Origin: Arsenicicoccus dermatophilus
GTDB taxonomy: Bacteria > Actinomycetota > Actinomycetes > Actinomycetales > Dermatophilaceae
NCBI RefSeq assembly: GCF_022568795.1
Contig: NZ_JAKZHU010000001.1
Coordinates: forward strand, 1,798,001 to 1,862,000
DNA: 64,000 nt
Reading direction: 5' to 3'
Under the pieces are notes generated by a model. That model made no database searches and was not told the origin of the DNA. It saw only the letters and a program-made list of their open reading frames with translations. A program made the translations under genes and the position numbers. Every line of letters starts with the position of its first letter. Position 1 is the first letter of the stretch. This document shows, one piece after another, positions 1 through 8,765 of the stretch.

Positions 1-13
1 AAGGAGCCTTCCC

Positions 14-1339
14 GTGAGCGACCCCACCTGGCGTTTCGAGACCCAGCAGATCCACGCCGGCCAGACCCCTGACGCCGAGACCGGCGCCCGGGCGCTGCCG
101 ATCTACCAGTCCACGAGCTTCGTCTTCGACGACGCACAGGTCGCGGCCGACCGGTTCGCCCTGTCCGACCTCGGCCCGATCTACTCCCGCCTCGGCAACC
201 CGACCAACACCGTCGTCGAGGAGCGGATCGCGGCCCTGGAGGGCGGAGTCGGTGCCCTCCTGCTCGGATCCGGTATGGCGGCGACCACCTTCGCCATCCT
301 CAACGTGGCTCAGGCCGGTGACCACGTGGTCGCCTCCCCCGCGCTGTACGGCGGCACCTACAACCTGCTGAAGTACACGCTGGCCAAGCTGGGCATCACC
401 ACGACCTTCGTCGAGGACCAGGACGACCTGGACCAGTGGCGCGCTGCCGTCCGCCCCGAGACGCGGCTGTTCTTCGGCGAGACGATCTCCAACCCCGACC
501 AGCGGGTGCTGGACGTCGCGGGCGTCGCCGGGGTGGCTCACGAGGCGGGGGTGCCGCTCTTCGTGGACAACACCGTCGCCACGCCCTACCTCCTGCGCCC
601 GATCGAGCACGGCGCCGACGTGGTGATCCACTCCGCGACGAAGTTCCTCGGCGGCCACGGCACCTCGGTCGTCGGGGCGCTGGTGGACGCGGGGACCTTC
701 GACTACGCGGCGGACCCCGAGCGGTTCCCGCAGCTCAACACCCCCTCGGAGAGCTACCACGGGCTGGTCTACGCCCGGGACCTCGGCGTCGGCTGCCCGC
801 TCGGCGCCAACCTGGCCTTCGTCCTCAAGGCCCGGGTCGAGCTGCTGCGCGACCTCGGGGCCGCCTGCTCGCCGTTCAACGCCTTCCTCGTCGGCCTCGG
901 GCTGGAGACGCTCAGCCTGCGGATCGAGCGGCACGGCGCGAACGCGCGGGCGGTCGTGGACCACCTGGTCGGGCACCCGCAGGTGGCCTCGGTCAACTAC
1001 GCGTCGCTCGACTCCAGCCCGAGCAAGGCCAACGCGGATCGCTACTGCCCCAGGGGAACCGGGTCGGTCTTCTCGTTCGAGATCGAGGGCGGGATCGAGG
1101 CCGGACGGGCGTTCGTGGACGCGCTCGAGCTGCACTCCCACGTCGCCAACATCGGGGACGTGCGATCCCTGGTGATCCACCCCGCCTCGACCACCCACTC
1201 CCAGGGCTCGGACGAGGACCGCCGCGGCGCGGGCGTCACCCCCGGCCTGATCCGCCTGTCCGTGGGGCTGGAGCACGTCGACGACATCCTCGCCGACCTG
1301 GACCGCGGCTTCGCGGCGGCTGCCCGCGTCGGCATCTGA
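14..1339 (+). CDS. metY: O-acetylhomoserine/O-acetylserine sulfhydrylase
   Basis: PLP-dependent Cys/Met metabolism enzyme of 441 residues. It should make homocysteine from O-acetylhomoserine and sulfide, a direct sulfhydrylation step in methionine synthesis. The PLP lysine lies in [10 protein letters not shown] (about K210) with the cofactor-binding Asp in FVDNT (about D185); SRLGNPT near residue 58 and the GSGMAA stretch are also typical. The long C-terminal half containing [14 protein letters not shown] separates this sulfhydrylase subgroup from cystathionine gamma-synthase and beta-lyase. The GTG start is set by AAGGAG at 1-6 with seven bases between. The upstream neighbour lies outside the window. 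Substrate preference between acetylhomoserine and acetylserine cannot be told from sequence alone. Confidence 0.93.
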   Translation: MSDPTWRFETQQIHAGQTPDAETGARALPIYQSTSFVFDDAQVAADRFALSDLGPIYSRLGNPTNTVVEERIAALEGGVGALLLGSGMAATTFAILNVAQAGDHVVASPALYGGTYNLLKYTLAKLGITTTFVEDQDDLDQWRAAVRPETRLFFGETISNPDQRVLDVAGVAGVAHEAGVPLFVDNTVATPYLLRPIEHGADVVIHSATKFLGGHGTSVVGALVDAGTFDYAADPERFPQLNTPSESYHGLVYARDLGVGCPLGANLAFVLKARVELLRDLGAACSPFNAFLVGLGLETLSLRIERHGANARAVVDHLVGHPQVASVNYASLDSSPSKANADRYCPRGTGSVFSFEIEGGIEAGRAFVDALELHSHVANIGDVRSLVIHPASTTHSQGSDEDRRGAGVTPGLIRLSVGLEHVDDILADLDRGFAAAARVGI

Positions 1340-1729
1340 CCGCCCCCTCGCCCCGCCCCACGTGTCCGCCCCCGAACCGGCGTCCACCAGGACCAGGAGC
1401 GCCCTGGCTCCGGTCCGAGCGGGGCCGGGAAGGTCGTGGAGCGGGGCTGACGCCGCGCCGCGTCAGGCGGAGATCAGCAGGAGAGCCGCTTCAGCCCTTC
1501 GAGGCTCGATCCATCTGGAAGGCCACGACGGCGACGCGCAGGAGGACGCCGGCGACCGTCCCGCCGCGATGGGCCCCTCCTGGAAGCCTTCGACCCTGCG
1601 CACCATCACGTCGTCGTGGAGCGGGAGCGTCGACGACTCGAGGTCCGGCAGAGCGGTCGCGCCCAGCCCAGGGCCGACGAGGACCTCCCCGCGCCCTGAC
1701 CGGGCTGGGGGCAGGCCTGCCCAACCGGA
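1340..1729. other. Intergenic stretch with no convincing gene
   Basis: About 390 bases between metY and the small minus-strand gene. Open frames exist on both strands but have no ribosome-binding site and read as Arg/Pro-rich shadows. On the minus strand a weak protein-like trace (reading EVLVGPGLGATALPDL and, in a shifted frame, GVLLRVAVVAFQMD) could be the remains of a lost gene, but I cannot identify it. Confidence 0.4.
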
Positions 1730-1912
1730 TCAGCGCGTCTCGTGCTCCGCGTGCCAGCGGTCGTGCTGGGCGATCCCCGAGGGCGGCACGCCCGCGCCGC
1801 AGGTGAGGCAGACGGGCAGGCTGGGCCACGGCCCGTCCGGGAAGGCATAACCCTCCGGCGCCTGCTGCTTCTCCAGGCCGAGATACGCACGAATCCGCTG
1901 CATGACGTCCAC
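1730..1912 (-). CDS. 60-residue protein with a C2H2 zinc-finger-like motif
   Basis: Small protein of unknown function. The GTG at 1912 is preferred because GGAAGA lies eight bases upstream; an in-frame ATG at 1903 is the alternative and gives 57 residues. The C-terminal half reads CLTCGAG...GIAQHDRWHAEHE, that is Cys-x2-Cys-x11-His-x3-His, almost the classical C2H2 finger spacing. The N-terminal part (MQRIRAYLGLEKQ) is likely a short helix. Codon third positions are GC-rich as in real genes here. It lies downstream of thrS on the same strand, separated by a strong hairpin, so it may have its own promoter. The motif is seen directly; zinc binding and any DNA or RNA target are inference. Confidence 0.65.
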   Translation of the reverse strand: MDVMQRIRAYLGLEKQQAPEGYAFPDGPWPSLPVCLTCGAGVPPSGIAQHDRWHAEHETR

Positions 1913-1958
1913 CCCGCCAGTCTTCCAGAACCCCTCCGGCCCTGGCCCGGGAGGCGGT

Positions 1959-2021
1959 ATGCCGAGAAGCCGAAGGGCGGCGCCCCACCCGCGCGGGTGG
2001 GGCGCCGCCTTTCTCGGCATA
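1959..2021. terminator. Nested perfect inverted repeat after thrS
   Basis: A 17-base arm (1976-1992) is followed directly by its exact complement (1993-2009). This core is flanked by a second pair, TATGCCGAGAA at 1959-1969 and TTCTCGGCATA at 2011-2021. It sits eleven bases past the thrS stop, so it is most likely its transcription terminator, although there is no clear U tract. Confidence 0.6.
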
Positions 2022-2031
2022 CGGCCAAGGA

Positions 2032-4116
2032 TCAGGCGTGGCCGAGGCCCTCGGACCCGGCCGGCTCGTCCACACCCGCTCCGGGGGCGGTCGTCACCTG
2101 GGCGCGGGACTCGATGGCGTGGACGATCTCCTCGATCGCGTCGGCCACGGGCACGCCGTTGCGCTGCGACCCGTCGCGGTAGCGGAAGGACACGGCCCCG
2201 GCCTCCATGTCCTCCCCACCGGCGATGAGCGTGAACGGCACCTTGGACTTGGAGGCGTTGCGGATCTTCTTGGGGAAGCGGTCGTCGCTGTGGTCGACCT
2301 CGACGCGCACGCCGCGCCTGCGCAGCTGGCGGGCGACGTCCTCGAGGTAGTCTGCGAAGTCCTCCGCGACCGGGATCGCGAGCACCTGCACCGGCGACAG
2401 CCACACCGGGAAGGCCCCGGCGTAGTGCTCGACGAGGACGCCCATGAACCGCTCGATGGAGCCGAACTTCGCCGAGTGGATCATCACCGGGCGCTTGCGG
2501 CTGCCGTCGCTGGCCTGGTACTCCAGGCCGAAGCGCTCGGGCTGGTTGAAGTCGTACTGGATCGTCGACATCTGCCAGGTGCGGCCGATGGCGTCGCGCG
2601 CCTGCACGGACACCTTGGGGCCGTAGTACGCCGCGCCGCCCGGGTCGGGGACGAGCTCGAGCCCGGACTCCAGGCAGACCTCCTCGAGCACGCGGGTCGC
2701 GACCTCCCACTGCTCGTCCGACCCGATGAACTTGTCCTTCTTGGAGCCCTCGGTCTCGCGCGTGGACAGCTCGAGGTAGAAGTCGGACAGCCCGAAGTCG
2801 CGCAGCAGCCCGAGGACGAAGTCGAGCAGGTGCTTGATCTCGGCGGGCGCCTGCTCCTCGGTGACGTAGGAGTGCGAGTCGTCCTGGGCGAAGCCCCGCA
2901 CCCGGGTCAGCCCGTGGATGACGCCGGACTTCTCGTAGCGGTAGACCGAGCCGAACTCGAAGAGCCGCAGCGGCAGCTCGCGGTAGGACCGGCCGCGGGA
3001 ACGGTAGATGAGGTTGTGCATCGGGCAGTTCATCGCCTTGAGGCGGTAGTTCTGCCCGGGCCTGACGACCTCGCCGTCCTCGCCGAGCACCTCGTCGACG
3101 TGCAGCGGCGGGAACATCGTGTCGGCGTAGTACGGCAGGTGACCCGAGGTGTGGAAGAGGCCGTCGCGGGCGATGTGCGGCGTCCCGACGTACTCGAAGC
3201 CCTCCTCGATGTGCCGCCGACGGACGTAGTCCTCCATCTCCCGCTTGATGATCCCGCCCTTGGGGTGGAACACCGGCAGCCCCGAACCGATCTCGTCGGG
3301 GAAGGAGAACAGGTCGAGCTCGACGCCGAGCTTGCGGTGGTCGCGTTTCTCGGCCTCCGCGAGGCGGTCGAGGTAGGCCTTGAGCTCGTCCTTGCTCGGC
3401 CAGGCCGTGCCGTAGAGCCGCTGCAGCTGCTCGTTGGCCTGGTCCCCGCGCCAGTAGGCCGCGGCGGAGCGCATCAGCTTGAAGGCGTTGCCGATGATCT
3501 TGGTGCTGGGCAGGTGCGGGCCGCGGCACAGGTCGCCCCAGGCGACGGAGCCGTCGCGGCGGACGTTGTCGTAGATCGTCAGCTCGCCCGCGCCGACCTC
3601 GACCGAGGCGCCGGCCTCCTCGTCGTCGTGCGACATGTTGCCCTTGAGGCCCACGAGCTCGCACTTGAAGGGCTCGCCCGCGAGCTCCTCGAGCGCGTCC
3701 GTCTCGGACACCACGCGGCGCCGGAAGGTCTGGCCCTCGTTGATGATCCGCTGCATGACCTTCTCGAGGGCCTTGAGGTCCTCGGGCGTGAAGGGCTCGG
3801 ACACCTGGAAGTCGTAGTAGAAGCCGTCGCGCACGGGCGGTCCGATGCCGAGCCTGGCGTCGGGGTTGACCTGCTGGACGGCCTGGGCCATCACGTGGGC
3901 GCAGGAGTGGCGCAGGACGTTCAGCCCGTCCTCGCTGCTGACGTGCACGCCCTCGACCTCGTCGCCCTCGCGCAGCTCGTAGGCGAGGTCCTTGAGCTCG
4001 CCGCCCACGCGGGCCACGACGATGCCCTTGTCGTCGGCGAACAGGTCGGCGGCAGTGGTGCCTGCCGCCACCGATCGCTCGTCCCCGGCGATTCTCACGG
4101 TGATGTCGGCTGGCAC
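2032..4116 (-). CDS. thrS: Threonine-tRNA ligase
   Basis: Class II synthetase that charges tRNA-Thr. The protein has an N-terminal TGS domain ([12 protein letters not shown] onward), the editing domain with [11 protein letters not shown], the catalytic core with motif 2 (FRRRV and [22 protein letters not shown]) and the zinc-site region [12 protein letters not shown], then the anticodon-binding domain near [12 protein letters not shown]. The open frame continues upstream to 4209, but the GTG at 4116 is preferred. GTGGAG lies six bases before it and the TGS domain begins right after, giving 694 residues, which suits the family. The leader of about 100 bases starts with a perfect palindrome at 4199-4222. 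Confidence 0.95.
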   Translation of the reverse strand: MPADITVRIAGDERSVAAGTTAADLFADDKGIVVARVGGELKDLAYELREGDEVEGVHVSSEDGLNVLRHSCAHVMAQAVQQVNPDARLGIGPPVRDGFYYDFQVSEPFTPEDLKALEKVMQRIINEGQTFRRRVVSETDALEELAGEPFKCELVGLKGNMSHDDEEAGASVEVGAGELTIYDNVRRDGSVAWGDLCRGPHLPSTKIIGNAFKLMRSAAAYWRGDQANEQLQRLYGTAWPSKDELKAYLDRLAEAEKRDHRKLGVELDLFSFPDEIGSGLPVFHPKGGIIKREMEDYVRRRHIEEGFEYVGTPHIARDGLFHTSGHLPYYADTMFPPLHVDEVLGEDGEVVRPGQNYRLKAMNCPMHNLIYRSRGRSYRELPLRLFEFGSVYRYEKSGVIHGLTRVRGFAQDDSHSYVTEEQAPAEIKHLLDFVLGLLRDFGLSDFYLELSTRETEGSKKDKFIGSDEQWEVATRVLEEVCLESGLELVPDPGGAAYYGPKVSVQARDAIGRTWQMSTIQYDFNQPERFGLEYQASDGSRKRPVMIHSAKFGSIERFMGVLVEHYAGAFPVWLSPVQVLAIPVAEDFADYLEDVARQLRRRGVRVEVDHSDDRFPKKIRNASKSKVPFTLIAGGEDMEAGAVSFRYRDGSQRNGVPVADAIEEIVHAIESRAQVTTAPGAGVDEPAGSEGLGHA

Positions 4117-4198
4117 GGTCGTCTCCACTTCGTCTGGGCTGGTGCACCCCGGGCGGTCCGGCACGAGGGCCGTATGCCGCCGCGCAGGCGCGGGATCC

Positions 4199-4235
4199 GA
4201 CCTCGCCACCGGTGGCGAGGTCGGAGACTAGGCTA
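4199..4235 (-). promoter_or_regulatory. Putative thrS promoter and leader palindrome
   Basis: On the minus strand TAGCCT (4235-4230) is a good actinobacterial -10 hexamer. About seven bases later the transcript would begin with a perfect 24-base palindrome (4222-4199, GACCTCGCCACC and its complement). It could stabilise the mRNA 5' end or act as an operator. No T-box motif was seen in the leader. Confidence 0.4.
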
Positions 4236-4301
4236 TCGGTCGCCGCAACCGGGTCGGCTCAGGTCGACCACCGCCCGCAGCCGGCGGGGCTGCCCGCCCG
4301 G

Positions 4302-4679
4302 TCAGAAGGAGGCGCAGCAGCGCACCACGTGGGCGCGGTCGCCGACGAGGACGTCACCGCCGAGCACCGTCTCGGCATACAGCCCGGCGCACGAGCTCGG
4401 CCGACGCCCGAGCCGGATCGTGACGTCGCCCACCTGCAGCTCCTGCCCGGTGAGGGCGTCGAGGGTCTCGTCGGGCATGTCCAGCACCAGGTTGGCCCGC
4501 AGCTCCCCGTCCGCGCACTGGCCTGTGGTGGCGACCAGGAGCGGGCGGCGCTTGACCCGGTCGCCGACCAGTCCGCTGTCGGTGAGGACGCCCTGGCGCA
4601 GGGGGCGTCCCGGCTCACCCTTGACGGGGTAGACCCACAGGGCGGTGAGCGGCCAGGTCGCGGAGTCGGAAGATGCCAT
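4302..4679 (-). CDS. Small MOSC-domain protein
   Basis: About 125 residues. The start VYPVKGEPGRPLRQGVL resembles the N-terminal beta-barrel of YcbX/mARC-type MOSC proteins, and the later LRANLVLDM...LQVGDVTIRLGRRPSSCAGLYAE resembles the MOSC core with its conserved Cys (SSC). MOSC proteins bind molybdenum cofactor or move sulfur in detoxification. At this length it would be a minimal or standalone form. The ATG at 4679 is chosen over the longer frame (to 4742) because CACCCT lies six bases before it, a leaderless arrangement common in this window. It lies between thrS and tRNA-Val. Its substrate is unknown. Confidence 0.7.
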   Translation of the reverse strand: MASSDSATWPLTALWVYPVKGEPGRPLRQGVLTDSGLVGDRVKRRPLLVATTGQCADGELRANLVLDMPDETLDALTGQELQVGDVTIRLGRRPSSCAGLYAETVLGGDVLVGDRAHVVRCCASF

Positions 4680-4746
4680 GGGACCAGGGTGCCCTGCACC
4701 CCCGTCGCCGGACCAATCGCCCAGGCATGAGGGACCTGGCACGAAG

Positions 4747-4775
4747 AAGGGCCAGGAGGTGAACTCCTGGCCCTT
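4747..4775 (-). terminator. Terminator after tRNA-Val(CAC)
   Basis: AAGGGCCAGGA (4747-4757) pairs with TCCTGGCCCTT (4765-4775) over a seven-base loop. On the minus strand it is followed by CTTCTTCG. It lies just past the 3' end of the tRNA. Confidence 0.75.
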
Positions 4776-4780
4776 GCCGG

Positions 4781-4854
4781 TGGACGTGAAGGGACTCGAA
4801 CCCCTGACCTCTCGCGTGTGAAGCGAACGCTCTAACCAACTGAGCTACACGTCC
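4781..4854 (-). tRNA. tRNA-Val(CAC)
   Basis: Complete cloverleaf on the minus strand. The acceptor GGACGTG pairs with CACGTCC, the D arm reads GCTCAGTTGGTTAGAGC, the anticodon loop TTCACAC gives anticodon CAC (codon GUG), and the T arm contains GGTTCGAGTCC. The 3' CCA is not encoded (ACCG follows). Confidence 0.95.
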
Positions 4855-5189
4855 GTGCTATGCCTCGCGGTCGTCCGCGGCGGCAACTCGTGAATGATAG
4901 CCGCAGCCAGGGCCGCAGGAGAAATCCGGCGCTCCCGGGCCGGTCCCGATGGGCGGTGGGCCGACCCCCGACCCTACTCACTGTGAGTCATGCGCGATGG
5001 CGTCATTTGTCTGGTTAGGGCCCGTTCGTGCCCGTCCCCCCGCTACTCGCGGTTGTTTTCGGCAAACCTCAGGAACTCCGGTCGGGCGTGAGTAATATCG
5101 CCGACACGGGGCCACCCTGCAGGGTGGCTGCCCCCTCCACCATGAGGGGCCGCAGGGTCTAGAAGACGGCCTGAGCCACCAACAACTCT
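4855..5189. other. Upstream region of the sigma factor gene
   Basis: No gene seen. On the plus strand there is TAATAT (5093-5098), a possible -10, with GGAAC at 5072-5076 as a possible ECF-like -35. Downstream is an 18-base perfect palindrome (5111-5128, GCCACCCTG and its complement) that would form a hairpin in the leader. A SigB/SigF-type GTTT...GGGTA promoter, which would show autoregulation, was looked for and not found. Confidence 0.4.
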
Positions 5190-6071
5190 ATGGAGTACTC
5201 GTTGAGCGCGTCTTCGCATCACGTGGTCTTCGGCCTGCCGCACGTCCGGCCGACCGAGGACGGAGAGTCCGAGCGACTCCTGGCCGGCATCGCGGACCTT
5301 CCCGCGGGCGAGCGCCAGGAGGTCTACAACCGGGTCATCGCCATGAACATCGGTCTGGCCAAGCGCCTGGCCGCGCGCTATCGCAACCGCGGCGAGCCCC
5401 AGGACGACCTGGAGCAGGTCGCCAACCTCGGCCTGGTCATGGCCGTGCTGCGCTACGACCCTTCCCACGGCGTCGGTCTCGTCGACTTCGCCACCCCCAC
5501 CATCATCGGGGAGCTGCGCAAGCACTTCCGGGACAAGTGCTGGTCCGTCCGCCCGCCGCGTCGGCTGCAGGAGCTGCGGCCACGCGTCCGGGAGGTCCAG
5601 CAGGAGCTGGAGCAGGCCTACGGCCGGGTCCCCACCTCCACCGAGGTGGCCGACGCGCTGGGCCTGACCCCGCGCGAGCTGGCGGACGTCGAGCAGGCGG
5701 CCACCGGCTACCAGCCGCTCTCCCTCGAGCACCCCACGGGCGAGGGCGCGAGCTCCACGCTCGGCCACCTCATCCCGGACGAGGACAACGACCTCGAGCA
5801 CCTCATCGACGAGATGACCGTCCACACCCTCCTCGACTGCCTGACGCCGCGCCAGCGCCGCATCGTGGAGCTGCGCTACTTCTCGGAGATGACCCAGCAG
5901 GAGATCGCCGACGAGATCGGGGTGAGCCAGGTCCAGGTCTCCCGGCTGCTGACCCAGATCCTCAACAAGCTGCGCAACGTGCTGGAGGTCCAGCGCCCGT
6001 CGGTCACCCCGATCAACGCCCCCACCGGGGCCACGCGCGCGCTGCGCATCCCCTCGGAGTCGGTGGCCTGA
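5190..6071 (+). CDS. SigB/SigF-family RNA polymerase sigma factor
   Basis: Sigma-70 factor of 293 residues with regions 2, 3 and 4. Region 2 runs from MNIGLAKRLAARYRNRGEP through LVDFATPTIIGELRKHFRD (about 55-115), region 3 from PPRRLQELRP to about 185, and region 4 carries the helix-turn-helix TQQEIADEIGVSQVQVSRLL near 240-262. This layout is typical of the stress and sporulation SigB/SigF group. Such factors are usually held by an anti-sigma kinase, but no RsbW/RsbV-like gene adjoins it, so any partner is elsewhere. The ATG at 5190 has no Shine-Dalgarno, whereas a TTG at 5202 has GGAG six bases upstream and may be the true start (289 residues). Confidence 0.9.
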   Translation: MEYSLSASSHHVVFGLPHVRPTEDGESERLLAGIADLPAGERQEVYNRVIAMNIGLAKRLAARYRNRGEPQDDLEQVANLGLVMAVLRYDPSHGVGLVDFATPTIIGELRKHFRDKCWSVRPPRRLQELRPRVREVQQELEQAYGRVPTSTEVADALGLTPRELADVEQAATGYQPLSLEHPTGEGASSTLGHLIPDEDNDLEHLIDEMTVHTLLDCLTPRQRRIVELRYFSEMTQQEIADEIGVSQVQVSRLLTQILNKLRNVLEVQRPSVTPINAPTGATRALRIPSESVA

Positions 6072-6176
6072 CCCATCCCCGCCCCGCGTCGACGGCGCCG
6101 CTGCCTCCGGGCGGCGGCGCCGTCGCCACGCTCCCCCGTCCCCGGCAAGCCGAGGGATCGGGGGCCGGCATGACGA

Positions 6177-6207
6177 CGAAGGCCCCCGGGGAACCCGGGG
6201 GCCTTCG
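6177..6207 (-). terminator. Terminator after tRNA-Val(GAC), copy 1
   Basis: CGAAGGCCCCCGGG and its complement are separated by the three-base loop GAA, immediately downstream of the tRNA on the minus strand. Confidence 0.75.
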
Positions 6208-6210
6208 TGG

Positions 6211-6285
6211 TGGTGGGCGATACTGGGTTTGAACCAGTGACCTCTTCCGTGTCAAGGAAGCGCGCTACCGCTGCGCCAATCGCCC
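6211..6285 (-). tRNA. tRNA-Val(GAC), copy 1
   Basis: Minus-strand cloverleaf with acceptor GGGCGAT/ATCGCCC, D arm GCGCAGCGGTAGCGC, anticodon loop TTGACAC (anticodon GAC, codon GUC) and T arm with GGTTCAAACC. The 3' ACCA is encoded (6214-6211). The sequence is identical to the copy at 10871-10945. Confidence 0.95.
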
Positions 6286-6290
6286 TAGAG

Positions 6291-6318
6291 CGAGGGGCGC
6301 GATCTCTCGCGCCCCTCG
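6291..6318 (-). terminator. Hairpin between tRNA-Gly and tRNA-Val
   Basis: CGAGGGGCGCGA (6291-6302) and its complement (6307-6318) over a four-base loop. It may terminate or process the transcript after tRNA-Gly, so the two tRNAs may not be fully co-transcribed. Confidence 0.55.
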
Positions 6319-6322
6319 TCGG

Positions 6323-6395
6323 AGCGGACAACCGGGCTCGAACCGGCGACCTCAACCTTGGCAAGGTTGCGCTCTACCAACTGAGCTATGTCCGC
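6323..6395 (-). tRNA. tRNA-Gly(GCC), copy 1
   Basis: Minus-strand cloverleaf. Acceptor GCGGACA/TGTCCGC, D arm GCTCAGTTGGTAGAGC, anticodon loop TTGCCAA (anticodon GCC) and T arm GGTTCGAGCC. Discriminator U; CCA not encoded. Identical to the copy at 11086-11158. Confidence 0.95.
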
Positions 6396-6481
6396 CTGCA
6401 CCGCGTGCGGTGCGCTTGGAAATATTATCCGATAGATGACGCGCAGCCCAAATCGAGGTGTCCGGCAGGCGCCGCCGGGAC

Positions 6482-8764
6482 TCAGCGCCGGGGCGGCAGC
6501 CGGACCGTGAGGTCCGATCCCGCCGACAGGGTCAGCGTGACGGTCCCCGACAGGCCCACCGACGACCCGGCCGTCGGGCTCTGGGCCACCACGACGTCCT
6601 TGCGCAGCAAGGGGTCTGCGGTGGCGGTGGTCGGGGCGAGCCGGACGTCGAAGCCCGACGCCTGGACGACCTGCACCGCCTGGTCGCGGGACAGCCCGCG
6701 CACGTCCGGCATGACCGAGCGCAGCCCCGACAGCTCGGCGGGGCCGACCGGCTCGAACCGCTGCACCGGCAGGTCCTCGTGCGCCGCCTTCATGGTGGCC
6801 TGCCAGATCGGGCCGGCCGCCGTGGCGCCGAACACCGAGCCGATCCGGCGACCGTAGAGCCGGACCGAGTTGATCGGGTGCCGCTGACCGCCGCGCGGGT
6901 CACCCACCCAGACGGCGGTCGCCAGCTGGGGGGTGTAGCCCGCGAACCACACCGCCGCGTTGCCGTCCATGGTCCCCGTCTTGCCGGCGACCGGACGGCC
7001 GATCGAGAGCTTCTTGCCCGTGCGGAAGGGGTCCTTGCCGTCGACCGTCTCGGCCAGGCCCTGGCTGACGGCGTCGGCGATCCCCGGGCGGATCTCCTGA
7101 CGGCAGGCGGGGTCCTGGGCCTTGCGCGGCTTGCGGTCCGGTCCGGCGATCCCCACGATCCCGATCGGGCGACAGACCTTGCCGTGAGCCGCGAAGGCGG
7201 CATACACCGAGGCCATCTGCACCGGCGAGGCATCCCGGGTGCCCAGCGTGGTCGACCACTCGTGCTTCCCGATGCTCGTGGGCAGGGACAGGCCGAGCCG
7301 GTTGGCCATCTGGACGACCTTCTTGACGCCGATCTTCTCCTCGAGCATCACGAACCACGTGTTCGACGAGCGGGCGAGGGCCTGGCCGGCGGTCAGCCGG
7401 CCCGCGTCCTCGGGCATCGAGTTGCGATAGCCCCCGGGCGGATACGGCGGGGCGGAGGGGATGTACCGCGGGGGCGCGTCCTGCACCCCGTCGACGGGGA
7501 AGCCGCTCTCCAGCGCCGCCGCGTAGGTGATGGGCTTGAAGGTCGAGCCCGGCTGGAAGGCCGGGAGCACCGGGTAGATCTGGTTGGTGCGCCCCTCCCC
7601 CAGGCCGAAGGACCGGTTCTGCGCGAAGGCCACGACCTCGCCCGTCCCCGGCCGCACGACCGCGACCCCGGCGGCGAACGGGTTGTCCCGGCCCAGGGCC
7701 TCGTCGACCGCCCGCTGGGCGGCGTCCGCGATCGAGGGCACCAGCGCGGTGCGGATCGTCAGGCCCGAGTTCATGAACCGGCGACGCTGGTCGGCCGTCG
7801 CCCCGAAGGCCGGGTCGGTCTCCAGGGTCTGGCGGATCCACTGGCAGTAGAAGGGATAACGGCTCGCCGTGCAGCCGTTGGCCGCCTCGGAGGGCTTCAG
7901 CCCCAGGGGCAGGCGCTGGGCCTGCGCCGCCTGGTCCGCCGTGATCGCTCCGGTGTCGCGCATCCGCGCCAGCACGATGTTGCGGCGGGTCATCGCCTGC
8001 TTGGGGTGGCGCATCGGGTTGTAGCCCACGGGATTCTGGACCAGCCCGGCGAGCATGGCGGCCTGGGGCAGGGACAGCCGGGACGCGGGCACGGAGAAGA
8101 AGTGCTGCGCCGCCGTGCCGATGCCGTAGGCCCCGTCGCCGTAGTAGGCGATGTTGAGGTAGCCCTGCAGGACCTGGTCCTTGGTCATGGTCTGCTCGAG
8201 CGAGGCGGCGATCTTGGCCTCCTGCGCCTTGCGCGGGATGGTCGAGGCCGTCGCCCGGGCTCGCTCCTCGGCGGAGTCGGCGTTGTTGACCAGGACGTTC
8301 TTGACGTACTGCTGGGTCAGCGTCGAGCCGCCCTGGGTCCCGCCAGACCCGGCGTTGTGCAGGGCGGCGCGCAGGATGCCCCGGGGGTCGACGCCGCCGT
8401 GGTGGTAGAACCGGTCGTCCTCCACCGCGATCACCGCCTTGCGGGCGATCGGCGAGACCGCCGCGAGCGGCACCTCGACGCGGTTCTCGGAGAAGAACGT
8501 GGCGATGACCGAGCCGTCCGCAGCCAGGATCGTGGACCGCTGGGGCACCGGCTCGATCGGCATCGCCGAGGGCAGCGAGGCCCAGTAGTCCGCCACCGCG
8601 TTGGCGGTGCCGCCCGCGACGGCGACGACCGGCGTCAGGGCGGCAGCGGTCGTCAGGCCACCCGTGGTCGCGAGCCCGAGGATGGCCAGGCCTGCGGCGA
8701 TCGGGGACATGGTGGTGCGCCGGCGGGTGCGCCGCAGCGGCGCGCGAGTGGAGCTCCTGCTCAT
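6482..8764 (-). CDS. Class A penicillin-binding protein with C-terminal PASTA domain
   Basis: Bifunctional peptidoglycan synthase of 760 residues, PonA type. A basic tail and one membrane segment (about 20-45) lead to a GT51 transglycosylase domain with VAVEDDRFYHHGGVD (catalytic Glu about 115) and GGSTLTQQ (145-152). The transpeptidase domain has SxxK in PGSTFKP (S407), SxN in RSSNTW (466-468) and KTGTMDG (595-601). The last 70 residues (VMPDVRGLSRDQAVQVVQ onward) form one PASTA domain, thought to sense muropeptides or lipid II. The gene starts one base after the stop of the upstream membrane protein, so the two are almost certainly one operon. The C-terminal segment is Pro/Arg-poor and not extended. 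Confidence 0.95.
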   Translation of the reverse strand: MSRSSTRAPLRRTRRRTTMSPIAAGLAILGLATTGGLTTAAALTPVVAVAGGTANAVADYWASLPSAMPIEPVPQRSTILAADGSVIATFFSENRVEVPLAAVSPIARKAVIAVEDDRFYHHGGVDPRGILRAALHNAGSGGTQGGSTLTQQYVKNVLVNNADSAEERARATASTIPRKAQEAKIAASLEQTMTKDQVLQGYLNIAYYGDGAYGIGTAAQHFFSVPASRLSLPQAAMLAGLVQNPVGYNPMRHPKQAMTRRNIVLARMRDTGAITADQAAQAQRLPLGLKPSEAANGCTASRYPFYCQWIRQTLETDPAFGATADQRRRFMNSGLTIRTALVPSIADAAQRAVDEALGRDNPFAAGVAVVRPGTGEVVAFAQNRSFGLGEGRTNQIYPVLPAFQPGSTFKPITYAAALESGFPVDGVQDAPPRYIPSAPPYPPGGYRNSMPEDAGRLTAGQALARSSNTWFVMLEEKIGVKKVVQMANRLGLSLPTSIGKHEWSTTLGTRDASPVQMASVYAAFAAHGKVCRPIGIVGIAGPDRKPRKAQDPACRQEIRPGIADAVSQGLAETVDGKDPFRTGKKLSIGRPVAGKTGTMDGNAAVWFAGYTPQLATAVWVGDPRGGQRHPINSVRLYGRRIGSVFGATAAGPIWQATMKAAHEDLPVQRFEPVGPAELSGLRSVMPDVRGLSRDQAVQVVQASGFDVRLAPTTATADPLLRKDVVVAQSPTAGSSVGLSGTVTLTLSAGSDLTVRLPPRR

Positions 8765-8765
8765 G

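Noticed and set aside
1362-1850. 162-codon plus-strand frame after metY
   Set aside because: No ribosome-binding site, no family, and it covers the better-supported minus-strand small gene.
2038-4632. 864-codon plus-strand open frame opposite thrS
   Set aside because: Shadow of thrS; Val/Leu/Asp/Arg-rich with no domain and no ribosome-binding site. Long antisense frames are expected at this GC content.
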